A stretch of DNA of 64,000 nucleotides, taken from positions 8,990,001 through 9,054,000 of the forward strand of contig NC_079482.1 in assembly GCF_026230105.1 (NCBI RefSeq). Reading direction: 5' to 3'. A model generated the notes under the pieces. The model was not told where the DNA came from, ran no database searches, and saw only the letters and a program-made list of their open reading frames with translations. Shown here in pieces: positions 49,150-59,240 of the stretch (position 1 is its first letter; each line of letters starts with the position of its first letter). Both the position numbers and the translations under genes were made by a program. This stretch comes from Diorhabda sublineata. Its lineage: Eukaryota; Arthropoda; Insecta; Coleoptera; Chrysomelidae.

Positions 49150-49500
49150 ATTCTCTATTACTAAATAATACCGTTCAATGGCTCTAAATGTCTTTTTACT
49201 TCGTACGTATCTTCTAGGAAACAGACAGTTCTCTTTGGCAAACTTGGAGTATACCGATTAATGGATTTTTGTAAAACGTTACCAGGAAGGAAACCCCTCA
49301 ACGTCAATTTTTTAAAATGTAACCGTTTTATTGATGAGGTCTCATTTACGCGACAAATAAAGGTCAATTAAATAACTTGATTATTACCTTATACCAGTAT
49401 CGATTATCACTTCATAATTTTTAAATCAAAATATTCTGAAAACGACAATATTGAGATTCACCAATTTTGATGTCAAATTGAATCATGTTCAACTATAGCC
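49150..49500 (-). repeat. Truncated left end of the 53-kb mariner-type family
   Basis: The reverse complement aligns with 53530-53790. Shared blocks include GAATATTTTGA--AAAATTAT, AATGAGACC-CAT-AATAAAACGG then TACATTT, and TGAGGG-TTTC. It is a partial copy in the opposite orientation with no complete transposase. Confidence 0.65.
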
Positions 49501-49799
49501 GTCTATGAAAGTTGAATTTATAAACATATTCAAGATACGTAGCAGCTTCTTTTAAAACACCATGTATATTTATTTTTTAAGATTAGGATATTTACATACA
49601 AATATTCCAATTTCATTTGTAGAATCTATATAATATAAAGGTACCAAATTTGAAAGCACACAATTTACCTCATGGCGCTAATTTCACAATTTGTGGCTAT
49701 CTTGGAGATCTTCGAAATGGAATTTAACTAATTATGATTATACTCATATAGATAACAGAATATTCCCCTACCAATTTTGATCCAATTCAATGACGTACC
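49501..49799. other. AT-rich stretch before promoter block
   Basis: Nothing recognised. Confidence 0.4.
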
Positions 49800-50054
49800 C
49801 CTTAAGTTCGACAACATTGCAATAAGCGCCCCGACGTCGTCAGCTGAGCGCGTCGAGAGAGACGGACTGCTGAAGGGGAAGGTGGGGGGTCGCACCGCCC
49901 CAGCTACTGCATAGCGCAGCGTACAGGCCGTCATTCGCGAGTTACAGGGGCTCTGGGGCACACCGTGGCCCTATACAGGGTCGGCGCTAACTGATATTCA
50001 ATCTATACCAAATAATTTTTGCTAATTTGTATTTGGGGCTGTGAACTACAGGGT
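49800..50054 (+). promoter_or_regulatory. GC-rich promoter/5' leader of the 50-kb gene
   Basis: A sharp rise in GC content (CCCCGACGTCGTCAGCTGAG, GAAGGTGGGGGGTCGC) is followed by the leader of the exon at 50055. CGTCAGCTGAGCG and GACGTC are candidate sites. No TATA box is clear near the start, as in many CpG-rich insect promoters. Confidence 0.5.
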
Positions 50055-50208
50055 ATGGAGAGTGCTAACGGGGTGTCGGGTGATGGAGGAGATAAAGGTG
50101 GGCCTCCACCGCCTCCTAGTCCGCTCACAGGGTGTTACCTGCTAATTGTCATCGGGGAACCCTATAATGAACAGCACAAGGACATCATATTGCAAAAAAT
50201 AGCCAAAG
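50055..50208 (+). CDS. First coding exon of an unidentified conserved host gene
   Basis: The exon encodes 51 residues plus one base. It starts MESANGVSGDGGDKGG, has a run of five prolines, and ends LTGCYLLIVIGEPYNEQH then KDIILQKIAK, followed by a perfect donor, AAAG|GTAAGT (GT at 50209-50210). Codon use is GC-rich compared with the flanks. The low-complexity Gly/Pro start followed by a compact, conserved-looking segment, and its place right after a GC-rich promoter, argue for a real first exon. I chose the ATG at 50055 because the upstream in-frame ATG (50019) lies in leader-like sequence. I do not recognise the family, and no second exon was found to the right, implying a long first intron. 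Confidence 0.65.
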
Positions 50209-51239
50209 GTAAGTTTATCTTTTATCCATTCATGTGAAATGTTCTTTGCACTATAAAATTGTTATTAACCCAGTGACACACTTTTAATAATTTTTCTTGT
50301 TGAAAATCTTTTCAATTAAAACAAACGTTGTGGTTGAAACAATCTTTTAAATAATACGACCCGGTAAAATAATTATTTAGAAATGATTTACTTTTTTTCC
50401 GCAAGCAATTTTCAAAAAATGCAAATGGAGATGTCCTGTTTTTTAATTAATTCTCTCAATTAATAGTTTTTATTTAATAAAAACAGGATAGGATGCGGTA
50501 TTCATAAATTAATTGTAGTACTAGCAATGCTAATGTAGTTAGGTTGGTGACGGGCGTCGACAGCCATTTTTATTAGGACTCGACACGGAGAAACCGGAAA
50601 ATATTTTCGGATCTACAACCGGATTATCGATTAACACAGACAACTGAATGTTCGTTACAAAATATCAAAATTAACTACAGTAAATTGATAATTAAATTTT
50701 AGATAATGATTGGTAATTCAATTTACTTCGCAACCCTTTGGAAAAACGTCAAAATGGTCCGTGACTTGACAACGCAAAATGAATTACATTGTGGTATTGA
50801 ATTGTCGGCTGTGAACGTTAAATCGGTGCCGGCAAATAGTTACTTTTCTCATCTACATGTATTTTTGTATTTGCTCAAACTAATGTTCTTTATGAAATGA
50901 TCTGTAAAGTATAGGAAAATTCAATTTTTTGACTTTTATAATTTAGATTCTACAATCGAGACGCGAATCCAAAAAGTTGATTTTATGAGATCTATTTATT
51001 TATAATTGGCAGCTTTATATTTCCAGAAACATAATTAATATTATCAAAAGTTTCTCATATAATGAATGGTCTTATTTGTGAACCCAAAATTCAATTTTGG
51101 CTTCGCCGAGCCTTGGAAATTTTTATTTGGGATACAAAAACTATTTTTCATTCCAAATTAATGACTTTATGAATAATTTCTATTCTAATTCTAATATTAT
51201 GTGAATCCAATTTATTTAACAATCTGTGTATTTTATTGA
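50209..51239 (+). other. Putative first intron, proximal part
   Basis: It begins at the GTAAGT donor at 50209. No exon or repeat recognised. Confidence 0.45.
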
Positions 51240-52295
51240 ACAGTAAGTTCAAATTATGACATTGGTAAATATGACGATATGTAGGGAGGATTTCCAGTGA
51301 AAAACTCTCTTTTGAAAACTAACTAAGGAGGGTAAGTCGGTTGGTTTGAAATGCTTCAATCTGCGCATTTCACCACGGGTATTGAACAGTTCACTAGTAA
51401 ACAGGTTTAGGTGCTCACTAAATCTTTCTTCATATTTATTGCTGTATTTGCTGCTTTCTTCTTTGATGCTGGGCACTTCGAAGTCTTTTTATTATTTTGT
51501 TAACCATACCATAAACTGGCTGCTATGGTCCTCAACATTTTTATTTTGAAAGCCTTATAGAATCTCTAGGGTCGAGTTACTGACTGCGCCCCCAGATAAA
51601 TGCCATTGGTCAATATAGATTTTGTATATAAGTAGCTTGTTTTCGAATGATAATCGTGATTGTCCGTCAATCATCTCGTACATTTGTTGCAATTTAAGCT
51701 GTTTTCTCTCGGTGAATAGATGCTTCTGCCAAGCCAACCTTCTATCCACATATATACCAAAGTATTTTGTTGTTGCAAGTTGTTTAGGAAGACAGGTGGT
51801 TATATCTCTCTGTATTTTGTAAATGTCATAAGGGTGGAGTTGTCTCTTTTATTTCTATTTTCCATCTCTGTAACTATTTTTTCTACTTTGTTGATATTAT
51901 GTTGAAAATTTGAAGATGCTCCTTGAGAATTAATATGAGAAACAATAATCACCGTATTATCTGCGTAAGTTGTAACTATGACTAGATGGGTTGTTGATGG
52001 GTTAGCAATGAACATCAGGTATAGTACCTTTCCAATTACGCTACATTGCGGAACGCCAGAGGTTTTTTGTTTTATCCACGAACAACGGTTCATTCAGAAG
52101 TTTTTCGTGGAGCTTGGAAATAATAGCTAAGTGACAAATAGGTCTGTATGAGATCAATTAATTGGAATTTTTTCCAACTTTCATTAAATATTTGTGTTAG
52201 TGCCAGTATTGTCTTCTTGGTTACATTTTGCAGTACCTTACTAGTGATGAAATCATATCCTGGTGCCTTTAAAATTACCAATTTAGTCTCTTTGG
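51240..52295 (-). pseudogene. Jockey-like LINE reverse transcriptase relic
   Basis: Four minus-strand frames, in order, match a Jockey-type Pol. KAPGYDFITSKVLQNVTKKT (52281-52200) is the KAPG-D-I-LK block. SGVPQCSVIGKVLYLMFIAN then TYADNTVIIVS (52070-51950) contains the SGVPQGSVLGP motif, and the catalytic FADD box reads YADN, so one Asp is lost. MDRRLAWQKHLFTERKQLK and SRLSFENKLLIYK (51749-51600) are the YLG-LDRRLTW-KHI and L-NK-LLYK blocks. IKEESSKYSNKYEERFSEH (51470-51400) is the C-terminal I-EEI-RF-KY-ERL-HPN region. Frame changes separate them. It is likely 5'-truncated, as LINE copies usually are. Confidence 0.87.
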
Positions 52296-53070
52296 GTTTG
52301 AATTTTTAGAGGAGGATCTATTTGGCAAGGTATGTCGAGGAAATACCATTAAATTCTTCATTTGCACTCATGTAATGTATAAAGGAAAAACTATAATTTT
52401 TTTCGCAGCAAGCATTAGTTTGTAAACTAAGTTTTTTGTCCCGAAAGTACTATTGAAGCACTGGACACTGTTTCTTTTATATAGCAAAGATCTCTGTTCG
52501 GCTGTCCCATTCACAGATAAGGCAACAATATAATAATAGGTGAGCCGAAAAGTTCGTAGAATAGCATAGAAAAAAATCTCGTCTCCACATATGGCTTAAC
52601 TATTTTCTTTATTAGAAATATTCTCTAAAAGAATAGGAATACTTTCATATGATTGATTACTTCATATGTTGGTACTGCGTTTAAACAAAGTTGACCTCTA
52701 GCAGAATATGAAATTCCGTGATTTTTTATAAAATTTAATGGTTTTTGCAGAAAATTCTACCCTTTCAATTTCCATGCTAAAAGTTTGCAATGCGATTTTT
52801 AAGATATGAATCTCATACTAAGTCATTGAGTTCACCCTGTGAAATTAGAAACGAGGCTTTCGAACATACCGGTAAGACAAATAAAGCATCGTTCGTCATT
52901 TCCTCTACAGTTCCTTTATCACTAAGTGAAGAAGATATAGATACAGTTTTTTCATGCTCTGAGAGGTGCTATTGAGATGGACAGTTCCTCACTGTGTTAA
53001 ATAGATCAGAAAGTTGATGCTAAATTGTAGTATTAGTCATTTTAGGCATTTTAAATCTTCGGAAAAATTT
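52296..53070. other. Non-coding stretch with a mariner-like end
   Basis: At 52538 AGGTGAGCCGAAAAGTTCGT then AGAATAG resembles a mariner terminal inverted repeat (GGT-GGC-AAAAGTTTGT type). No partner end was found. The rest shows nothing recognisable. Confidence 0.4.
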
Positions 53071-53816
53071 CTAGTGAGCTGAATTTTTGTATACACCTTT
53101 ATTACGGTGTTGTAATGAAGATGTGAAAAATCGACAACAATATCGTGTCGGCTGAAAAAGTTATAAAAGTCAAAAGGTCACGAAAATGAGTTTTTCGTCA
53201 ATATCTCGCTATTTTTTGCTCAGTGGTCAATAATAGTTATTATAAAAATTGTTCCTATTAATATTATCTACAAAAAATGTATGTTGCATTTTTTTGTAAA
53301 ATCAACCGTTTTCGGAATAGAGCGCTAAGAAATTGACTAAATTGTATACCGTGCATCAAGGCGTATCCTCATCCTAATATACTTATGTTATACAGGGTGT
53401 TTTAAAAAAGGTGATACCGTCTCTGGGATAGATAGAAAACTGAAAAAGAAGTGAGAGAACTGCAAAATATTTGGGGTTTGCTCAGTAAAAAGAACAAATA
53501 TACACATCTACAGTACTGTTGATAAAACTCTATACTGTGTACTGTTGTCGGAATATTTTGAATGAAAATTATAAAGAAATAACCGATGCTGGTAGAAATT
53601 ACTGATAAAGTTATTAATTATCATTATTATTAATTAGTAAGCATTATGTGAATTGAAAATTTTTTGTCGTTTTTGTAAATGAGACCCCATTGATAAAACG
53701 GATACATTTAAAAACATTGGGACTGAGGGCTTTCGTTTCTTGTAACGTTTCAGAAAAATTCAGTCTAATGGGTTTAGCATCTTGTTTTTCAAAGTTAAAT
53801 AAGTATGAGCACTTAG

Positions 53817-53916
53817 CTATTGGAGGCCTTAGTATGAAAAAACAACAATTTGATGGTCATATATTGCGGCCCTGGGACTCAAACTGTTATTTTTTTCGTA
53901 CTAAGGCCCCTAATAG
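53817..53916. mobile_element. 100-bp nested MITE (hairpin)
   Basis: The left arm CTATTGGAGGCCTTAGTATG then AAAAAA is mirrored at the right end as CTATTAGGGGCCTTAGTACG then AAAAAA on the other strand, with three mismatches over 26 positions. TA at the junctions suits a Tc1/mariner-mobilised MITE. The open frame spanning 53690-53965 runs through this hairpin and is not a gene. Confidence 0.82.
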
Positions 53917-53999
53917 GGCAATGGAAAACTGTCATTTATCGATAGTTATGACATTGAGTCAATAAAAATTACATTCCTGAAACCTTGTTATTTGTTAAG

Positions 54000-54720
54000 T
54001 TAGATATGATTTTTAATCTAGTTGATCAAAATCCAACAGTTAGCGTAAGTAATGTGGCAAGACAAACAAATACGTACTTGGAGGATACTTAAAGAGCAAC
54101 AGCTACATCCTTATCACTACAGAAAAGCTCTTTCCAGACGATTTACCGGTTAGAGTGGATTCTTGTCAAAAATTACAAGAAATGACAGCCCTCCATCCAA
54201 AGTTTTTAAAATGTAATCTTTTTACGGACGAGTTTACTTTTACGTGACAAGGTACGTTTAACTCCCATAATGCACACTACTGGTGTGATGAGAATTCACA
54301 TGTCAAAAGGGTTTCATATTACTAACACTCATTTAAAATTATTGTTTGGACAGCAACAAATTAATAGGTTATCACATTCTACCTGGAACTTTAACTGGTG
54401 ATATGGATTTTTTAAGCAATCACTTATTCGAGAAATTAGAAGATTTAACGCGAAGATTTTTTATGCACGATGGAGCTCCACAGCACTTTGATAAAAGGTC
54501 TCGTAATTGGTTGAGCAATCATTTTCCGAATCGATTGATTGGTAGAGGTGCAGAAGGTCCGAATCATTGACCTCCTCGGTCATGCGATTTTAATCCCTTG
54601 GATTACACAGTTTGATCGTATCTTAAAGAAAAAGTTTATGCTACAGAGGTAAATTCAAGATAGAATTCAACGTCAACTTCATACCTGACTCCCAACCGTT
54701 TAGAAGATTAATGAATTCTT
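54000..54720 (+). pseudogene. mariner/Tc1-type transposase relic of the 53-kb element
   Basis: In order: LFTDEFTFT with the first catalytic Asp (about 54220), a stop, then GTFNSHNAHYWCDENSHVKR, IIVWTATN, a stop, LIGYHILPGTLTGDMDFLSN, RRFFMHDGAPQHFDKRS with the second Asp, FPNRLIGRGAEGP, and finally CDFNPLDYTV with the third Asp and LKEKVYA. The order and spacing are standard for the family. At least four stops or frame changes make it inactive. It is the most complete of the copies in this window. Confidence 0.87.
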
Positions 54721-55198
54721 TAGACAAAACGAGACTTGTGTATTCGTGAACACCTACCCTAATTGAATTCTATTTTATTTTATTAACCTTATTACAAATT
54801 TTCATCCTGTGATATTTTGTTTAATTAATACATTCATCATTACTTCATACAAGTATCGTCTATTACTCCATAATTTCCAAATCTAAATATTTCGAAAACG
54901 GTACACATTATCGAGTTCTATCAAGAGTTTCTTTTTGGTGTAAAATTAAATGATGTTTAATTAAGTTCATTTGAAATTTTTCTTAATAAATCTAATATGT
55001 ATTGAGAAAGTTATGTTCAATACTACTTAGTACGAACCGTGTAACTAGTGCCCTCTATGAGAGTCAGACATAAAAACAAATTCATTGGATTTATCAGCTT
55101 CCAAAATACATTCGTATAAAATTTAATAATATTTAATAAAAATGAGTAATTCTCTCTTTTTCAGTTCTCTATCTATTCTAGAGACGTAACACTCTGTA

Positions 55199-55883
55199 GA
55201 GGTTTGGGAACTGATATATGTTTTATATGTAATGAATCATTATCGGACGAGTTGGTTGTAGTCTACAAGCATTAAAAAATGCTAGTGTCGCTAGAGGTGA
55301 TGGTAATATTGAATTTTTTAACACTGTGAATTTCGTGAATGTACATAGTAATTGTTGTATAAATTATAAAAACAAGTATTGCGATTTTTAAACGACTCCA
55401 AAAAGAACCGGAAACATCAATATCTCCGCGAATGAAAAGAATGAGCGCTTTTGATTTCAAAAAATTATGTTTGCTTTGTGAAGAAGATGCGACTGAAGTG
55501 ATTGAGAGAAAAAAAGAGAAAAAGTGCAAATATTCCAAGAAGAAAAATATTTATCGAGTATATTATTTGATATAAACCTGGCTAGGAAGAGAAATTGATC
55601 CAGAACAGAGGGGTTGGGAGTTGAAAAATAATACACTACAGCCAATAACGACCGTACTTCCAGCACCCGACGATCTACTTTTTTATTATACGAAAGGTTG
55701 TGGCGGCAAATGTGGATGTCAAAAATTGAATTGAGGAGTTCAAAAGTTCATGGCCAGTCATGCTTAAACGCAGGATCAACAAATTATGAAAATTATGAAG
55801 ATGTAGATGTAGAAATTTGTCAACTCGACGTTTCGTCAGCAACTATTACTAACAGAAAAACTGAAGATGTCGACGATGAATAA
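55199..55883 (+). pseudogene. Broken cysteine-rich cargo gene of the large-TIR element
   Basis: Three plus-strand pieces appear to be parts of one protein: CFICNESLSDELVVV then SLQALKNASVARGDGNIEFF and VHSNCCINYKNKYC (55215-55390); FDFKKLCLLCEEDATEVIE (55450-55500); and GWELKNNTLQPITTVLPAPD then KGCGGKCGCQKLN (55610-55735). I recall this order from large uncharacterised insect proteins: an N-terminal C-x2-C unit, a second C-x2-C unit, and a C-terminal W-x-L-P-I...LPPAP...C-C-GC-C-GC-C cysteine-rich tail. Their function is unknown and they are often repetitive. Here the middle is deleted, the tail has lost several Cys, and stops occur. Whether it is the element's own gene or a captured host gene is inference. 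Confidence 0.55.
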
Positions 55884-56144
55884 AAAAATATATAACGCGC
55901 CTTGCATTTTACTTCATATGTGGTGAGGAAACGAAACATTTTTTGTTGATAATTTCAATAGGAACAATTTTTATAATAATCGCTATTGACCTACGAGTAA
56001 TATATCTCGAGATATTTGCGAAAAACTGATTTTCATGACCTTTTGACCTTTATAACTTTTTAACAGGCACTATATCGATGTCAGTTCTTCACATTTTTAT
56101 CACAACACCGTAATAAAGGTGTATACAAAAATTCAGCTCACTAG

Positions 56145-58375
56145 GAATTGTTACGCAGACAAAACCCAAAACGTCTGGACTTCGTTTCAATACTTTTAAT
56201 ATTCGTGAGTCAATAGTAACAATCTAAAACATCTGAGTTCCCTACAAATTATGGGAACTGCAAAAGGCACTTTACTAACTAAAGTGATAATGATTTATAT
56301 TACGTTTTATGTAATGCGAGTTCTAAATGTATATGTGTAACGGTTACAGAATACCTGTGAGTGATACATAAAGCTTGTCAGGTCATAAAACTGTTATTTA
56401 GTGTAATTTATTGTAGGAATAATATATATCCTCTAAATGAACAAATGTTTTGTTAATATGCAGGAGATTCATTCATAAAAAATGAACTGCAAAACGTGAA
56501 TAATCTTTCGTTTTTTTGATCATTAAACCTCAGTACAAACACTTTTAAAAACATGTACATTCAATAGTTTTGTTGTTGTTTAGTAGGAAAACAGAAATTA
56601 CATAATTTGTGTGGTTTGTTATGTCGTACCGAACAGTTTTAAACAAATAGATTTGGGTTGATTACTAGCCTTTAAAAAAACGGTTGATTCCCCACAGCAT
56701 TTTGGAATATATGAATAAATATCACGTGTATTGACTTTGACTTCACAAAGAAATTATCTAAAAATAAATTTGCGCACATACGTTTGTTGTAAATTATCAT
56801 TTTCTATAAAGTATTATGTGAAAGGCGCAATTTTTTTATACATTCCTAATATGGGAAGTATTATTACATGAAAATAAAGTATCCGTTAGATTTTAGATAT
56901 TTGCTGATTTTTTGAGTATGAACCAATTTTTTTTCGAAATAATGATAAAGAACTTTGAATGACACAACTTAAGTGGTATGTTCGTAACCCTCTCTCCACT
57001 TCCGAGAGGTGGAAACGATAAAAACACATAGAACTTTCGAAAATAGTGGTAGTCATATTTGTATGATATTTTCAAAACCTACAGTTTTCGTCAAATTTAT
57101 GGGTATTAACAAAGTTTACGAACGAACAAAGCGAATTCCTTTAATTTATGTAGTTATTTCCATGGAAACGACATCAAAAGGTTCAGGAACACTTCACGTT
57201 TCTCAATTTCTTTGAAAACTTATTTCAAACGAAATTAAAGTCGTTATCCTAAAAACCAAACGAAGCTTAGGAAGAAATAAAATTAGAAAAATTTGAAGCG
57301 ATCAATTTTATCGTAATATTAAAATATAAAGTAATCCAAATTCAATTAATTTTATCTGATAAGTTCTAATATGATTTACAATATTTATAGAGAACGACTA
57401 CAATTGATTGTGATTCATTTTATTCACATAACAAATGTTTTGGAATTGAAAACTATGTACTATTTAGCAAAGTCAGTTTTTTAGGTGAGTTTATTCAACA
57501 GAAATCCACAAGAATGCATTGATTGGTCAAAATGGCAGTATTACCATTTAAAAATTACGATTGGAAATACTAATCAAATTTAGAAAATTTTTAGGAAAAT
57601 ATATAGTAAATAATATATCATAAACTCTTGATATATACATGGTTTAATCAAACTCGACCCAAACTAGTGAATTTAAACCGCTACCGTAAATCTAATCGCC
57701 AAAATGTTTTTCCCAAATTTCCATTTTTTGCTGATCATATGAAATTTGAGCGCCATATCTCAATTGAGCAATTTAAAGAATTATCAAAATCAACTAGTGC
57801 CCATTTCAAAATAACCACTTTGGAGTAAACATGTGCTTTTCCCCTCAGTATTCGTATATGTGTACAATAAAGTGAAGTTATTTATTTGATTTTAGATTTG
57901 ATTAACTATTCCCAATTTTATTGCAAAAAGACTTCTTAAAGAGCTGCTACTCAAGAAGTGCGAAATTTAGTGAAAATAATTTGAAAGCAAGATATTGGAA
58001 CCTGATGAGCTAATGAGCAGGATTCTAACTGGAGCTCTTTTCACTTAATGAAAAAGAGTCAACTCGATCTAACACTTAGTTTGTTCTTACATCATTCAGA
58101 AGCTACTTGATCATCACTTTGCCACTTTTAAAAACTATTCACTTATCTTTGATTAACAAACCTAAGAGTTTGATAAGCAAACTGCAGAAATACTCAGCTT
58201 CAGGTGATGAAACAGCTCTAAAAAGTATCTATGAAGTTCTCTTAACGTTATAAAATAAAAAAAAAAAAATAAAATAATCGAACTATCGGAAAAAATCAAT
58301 AAAAGCCAACACCGGTATTTTGACGTAAAAACTGGTTGATAAGCTTACTGAACACACTGTTTACATAACAACTAA
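56145..58375. other. Non-coding stretch
   Basis: No gene recognised. A plus frame at 57628-57828 (MIYTWFNQTRPK...) has no known relatives that I can name. Confidence 0.4.
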
Positions 58376-58520
58376 ACCAACACTCACAATTACACTGTCT
58401 GACGCACGTTTCGATAACCAAATTATCGTCTTAAGAGACTAAAGGTAAACAGTTTACCTTCGGTCTCTGAATAAAGTGTAATAGACAGTGTAATTGTGAG
58501 TGTTGGTGTAGTGGTAGTGT
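58376..58520. repeat. Head-to-head pair of a dispersed repeat (possibly Penelope-like end)
   Basis: CCAACACTCACAATTACACT then GTCTGACGCACG and GATAACCAAATTATC read rightward into GGTAAACAGTTTACC, where the sequence turns and reads back as AGACAGTGTAATTGTGAGTG then TTGGTGTAG. The whole is a ~140-bp interrupted palindrome made of two inverted copies. Single copies occur at 60345-60390 and 62395-62470. Confidence 0.72.
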
Positions 58521-58769
58521 AAACAGTGTGTTTAGTATGAATATCACCGACAGTTTCAGAAATTCCAGTTTAATTAGATAAGCTGTTTTTCAAATTGAAT
58601 AATTAGTTTCTATCTGTCAACTGTTTGTTTGCGATGCGATGCGTGTTTCCAATGGAATTGCGGCTATGGAACCATTGACCATGTTGCATAGATATTTTCT
58701 AAAGTCTATATTTATTGAGAACGCAAGTATTTGAGTGACATGAAGTATTCAGTGAAGGTCGCTAACACT

Positions 58770-59240
58770 TAAAAGAAGATAAGAAAATGGTGCTCAAGAA
58801 TCATCGTGCTGGTAGTATCCAAAAGATACTAGAGGCTCTCAACTTCTCAACGACTCAATATGTTTTCATTTATGCTTTGGGTAAATAACGTGTCAATGCA
58901 ATACTCATACCAAAAGACTCGATTTTTTTGTGAAAACAACGCCGAGCAGATGTCGCAGAAGAGATCCTTGACTACGTACCACCATTACTTGGGACGAGAT
59001 TTGAGTTCATGAATATGACATCTAAACATCCAACAAACTAGCGATTGGTGCTATACTAGTGAATGAATTGAAATAAAACCACGTCAAATTTGGTCAAAAA
59101 TTTAAATAAATTCGTCCCCGTCTCAGAGGGAGTACTACTCTGACGTTTTAAGGCGTTTAAGTGGAGCAATTCGTTGTAATCGACCGAATTTGGCTCGAAA
59201 GGAGTAGATTTTGAAGCACGATTATGGAGACCTACAGTCG
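58770..59240 (+). pseudogene. mariner transposase relic
   Basis: The plus-strand pieces MVLKNHRAGSIQKILEALN (58787), RADVAEEILDYVPPLLGTR then FEFMNMTSKHP (58940-59030), FKRLSGAIRCNRPNLARKE (59145-59210) and LKHDYGDL follow the order of a mariner transposase. They match R---E-LDYV--I-GDETWVYEYD-ETKHQ, L-RLR-AIR-KRP-LW--- and L-HDNAP. GTRFEF replaces GDETWV, so the first catalytic Asp has been lost. Frame changes occur between pieces. Confidence 0.7.

Larger units (their letters stand above)
53391..55198 (+). mobile_element. Long-TIR mariner/Tc1-type element
   Basis: The left end TACAGGGTGTTTT, with CGTCTCTGGGATAGATAGAA then AACTGAAAAAG just inside, is mirrored at the right end (55198 read leftward: TACAGAGTGTT, then CGTCTCTAGAATAGATAGAG and AACTGAAAAAG). 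A 16-base gap separates the blocks. Further inside, 53530-53610 pairs with 54840-54920 as an inverted repeat, so the TIR is long and partly eroded. A TA dinucleotide lies at the left junction. It encodes a broken transposase and is nested in the 53071-56144 element. Confidence 0.8.
53071..56144 (+). mobile_element. Large element with ~210-bp inverted ends and a cysteine-rich cargo gene
   Basis: The left arm (53071-53280) matches the reverse complement of the right arm (55936-56144) with modest divergence. Both start CTAGTGAGCTGAATTTTTGT then ATACACCTTTATTACGGTGT, share AAAGTTATAAA-GTCAAAAGGTCA and end near ACAAAAAATGT. Between them lie a later mariner-type insertion (53391-55198) and a broken gene (55199-55883). 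No DDE transposase of its own was found, so the superfamily and whether it is autonomous are unknown. Target duplications were not resolved. Confidence 0.78.

Noticed and set aside
53690..53965. 91-codon plus frame
   Set aside because: It reads through the inserted MITE hairpin and does not match the transposase of the surrounding element.
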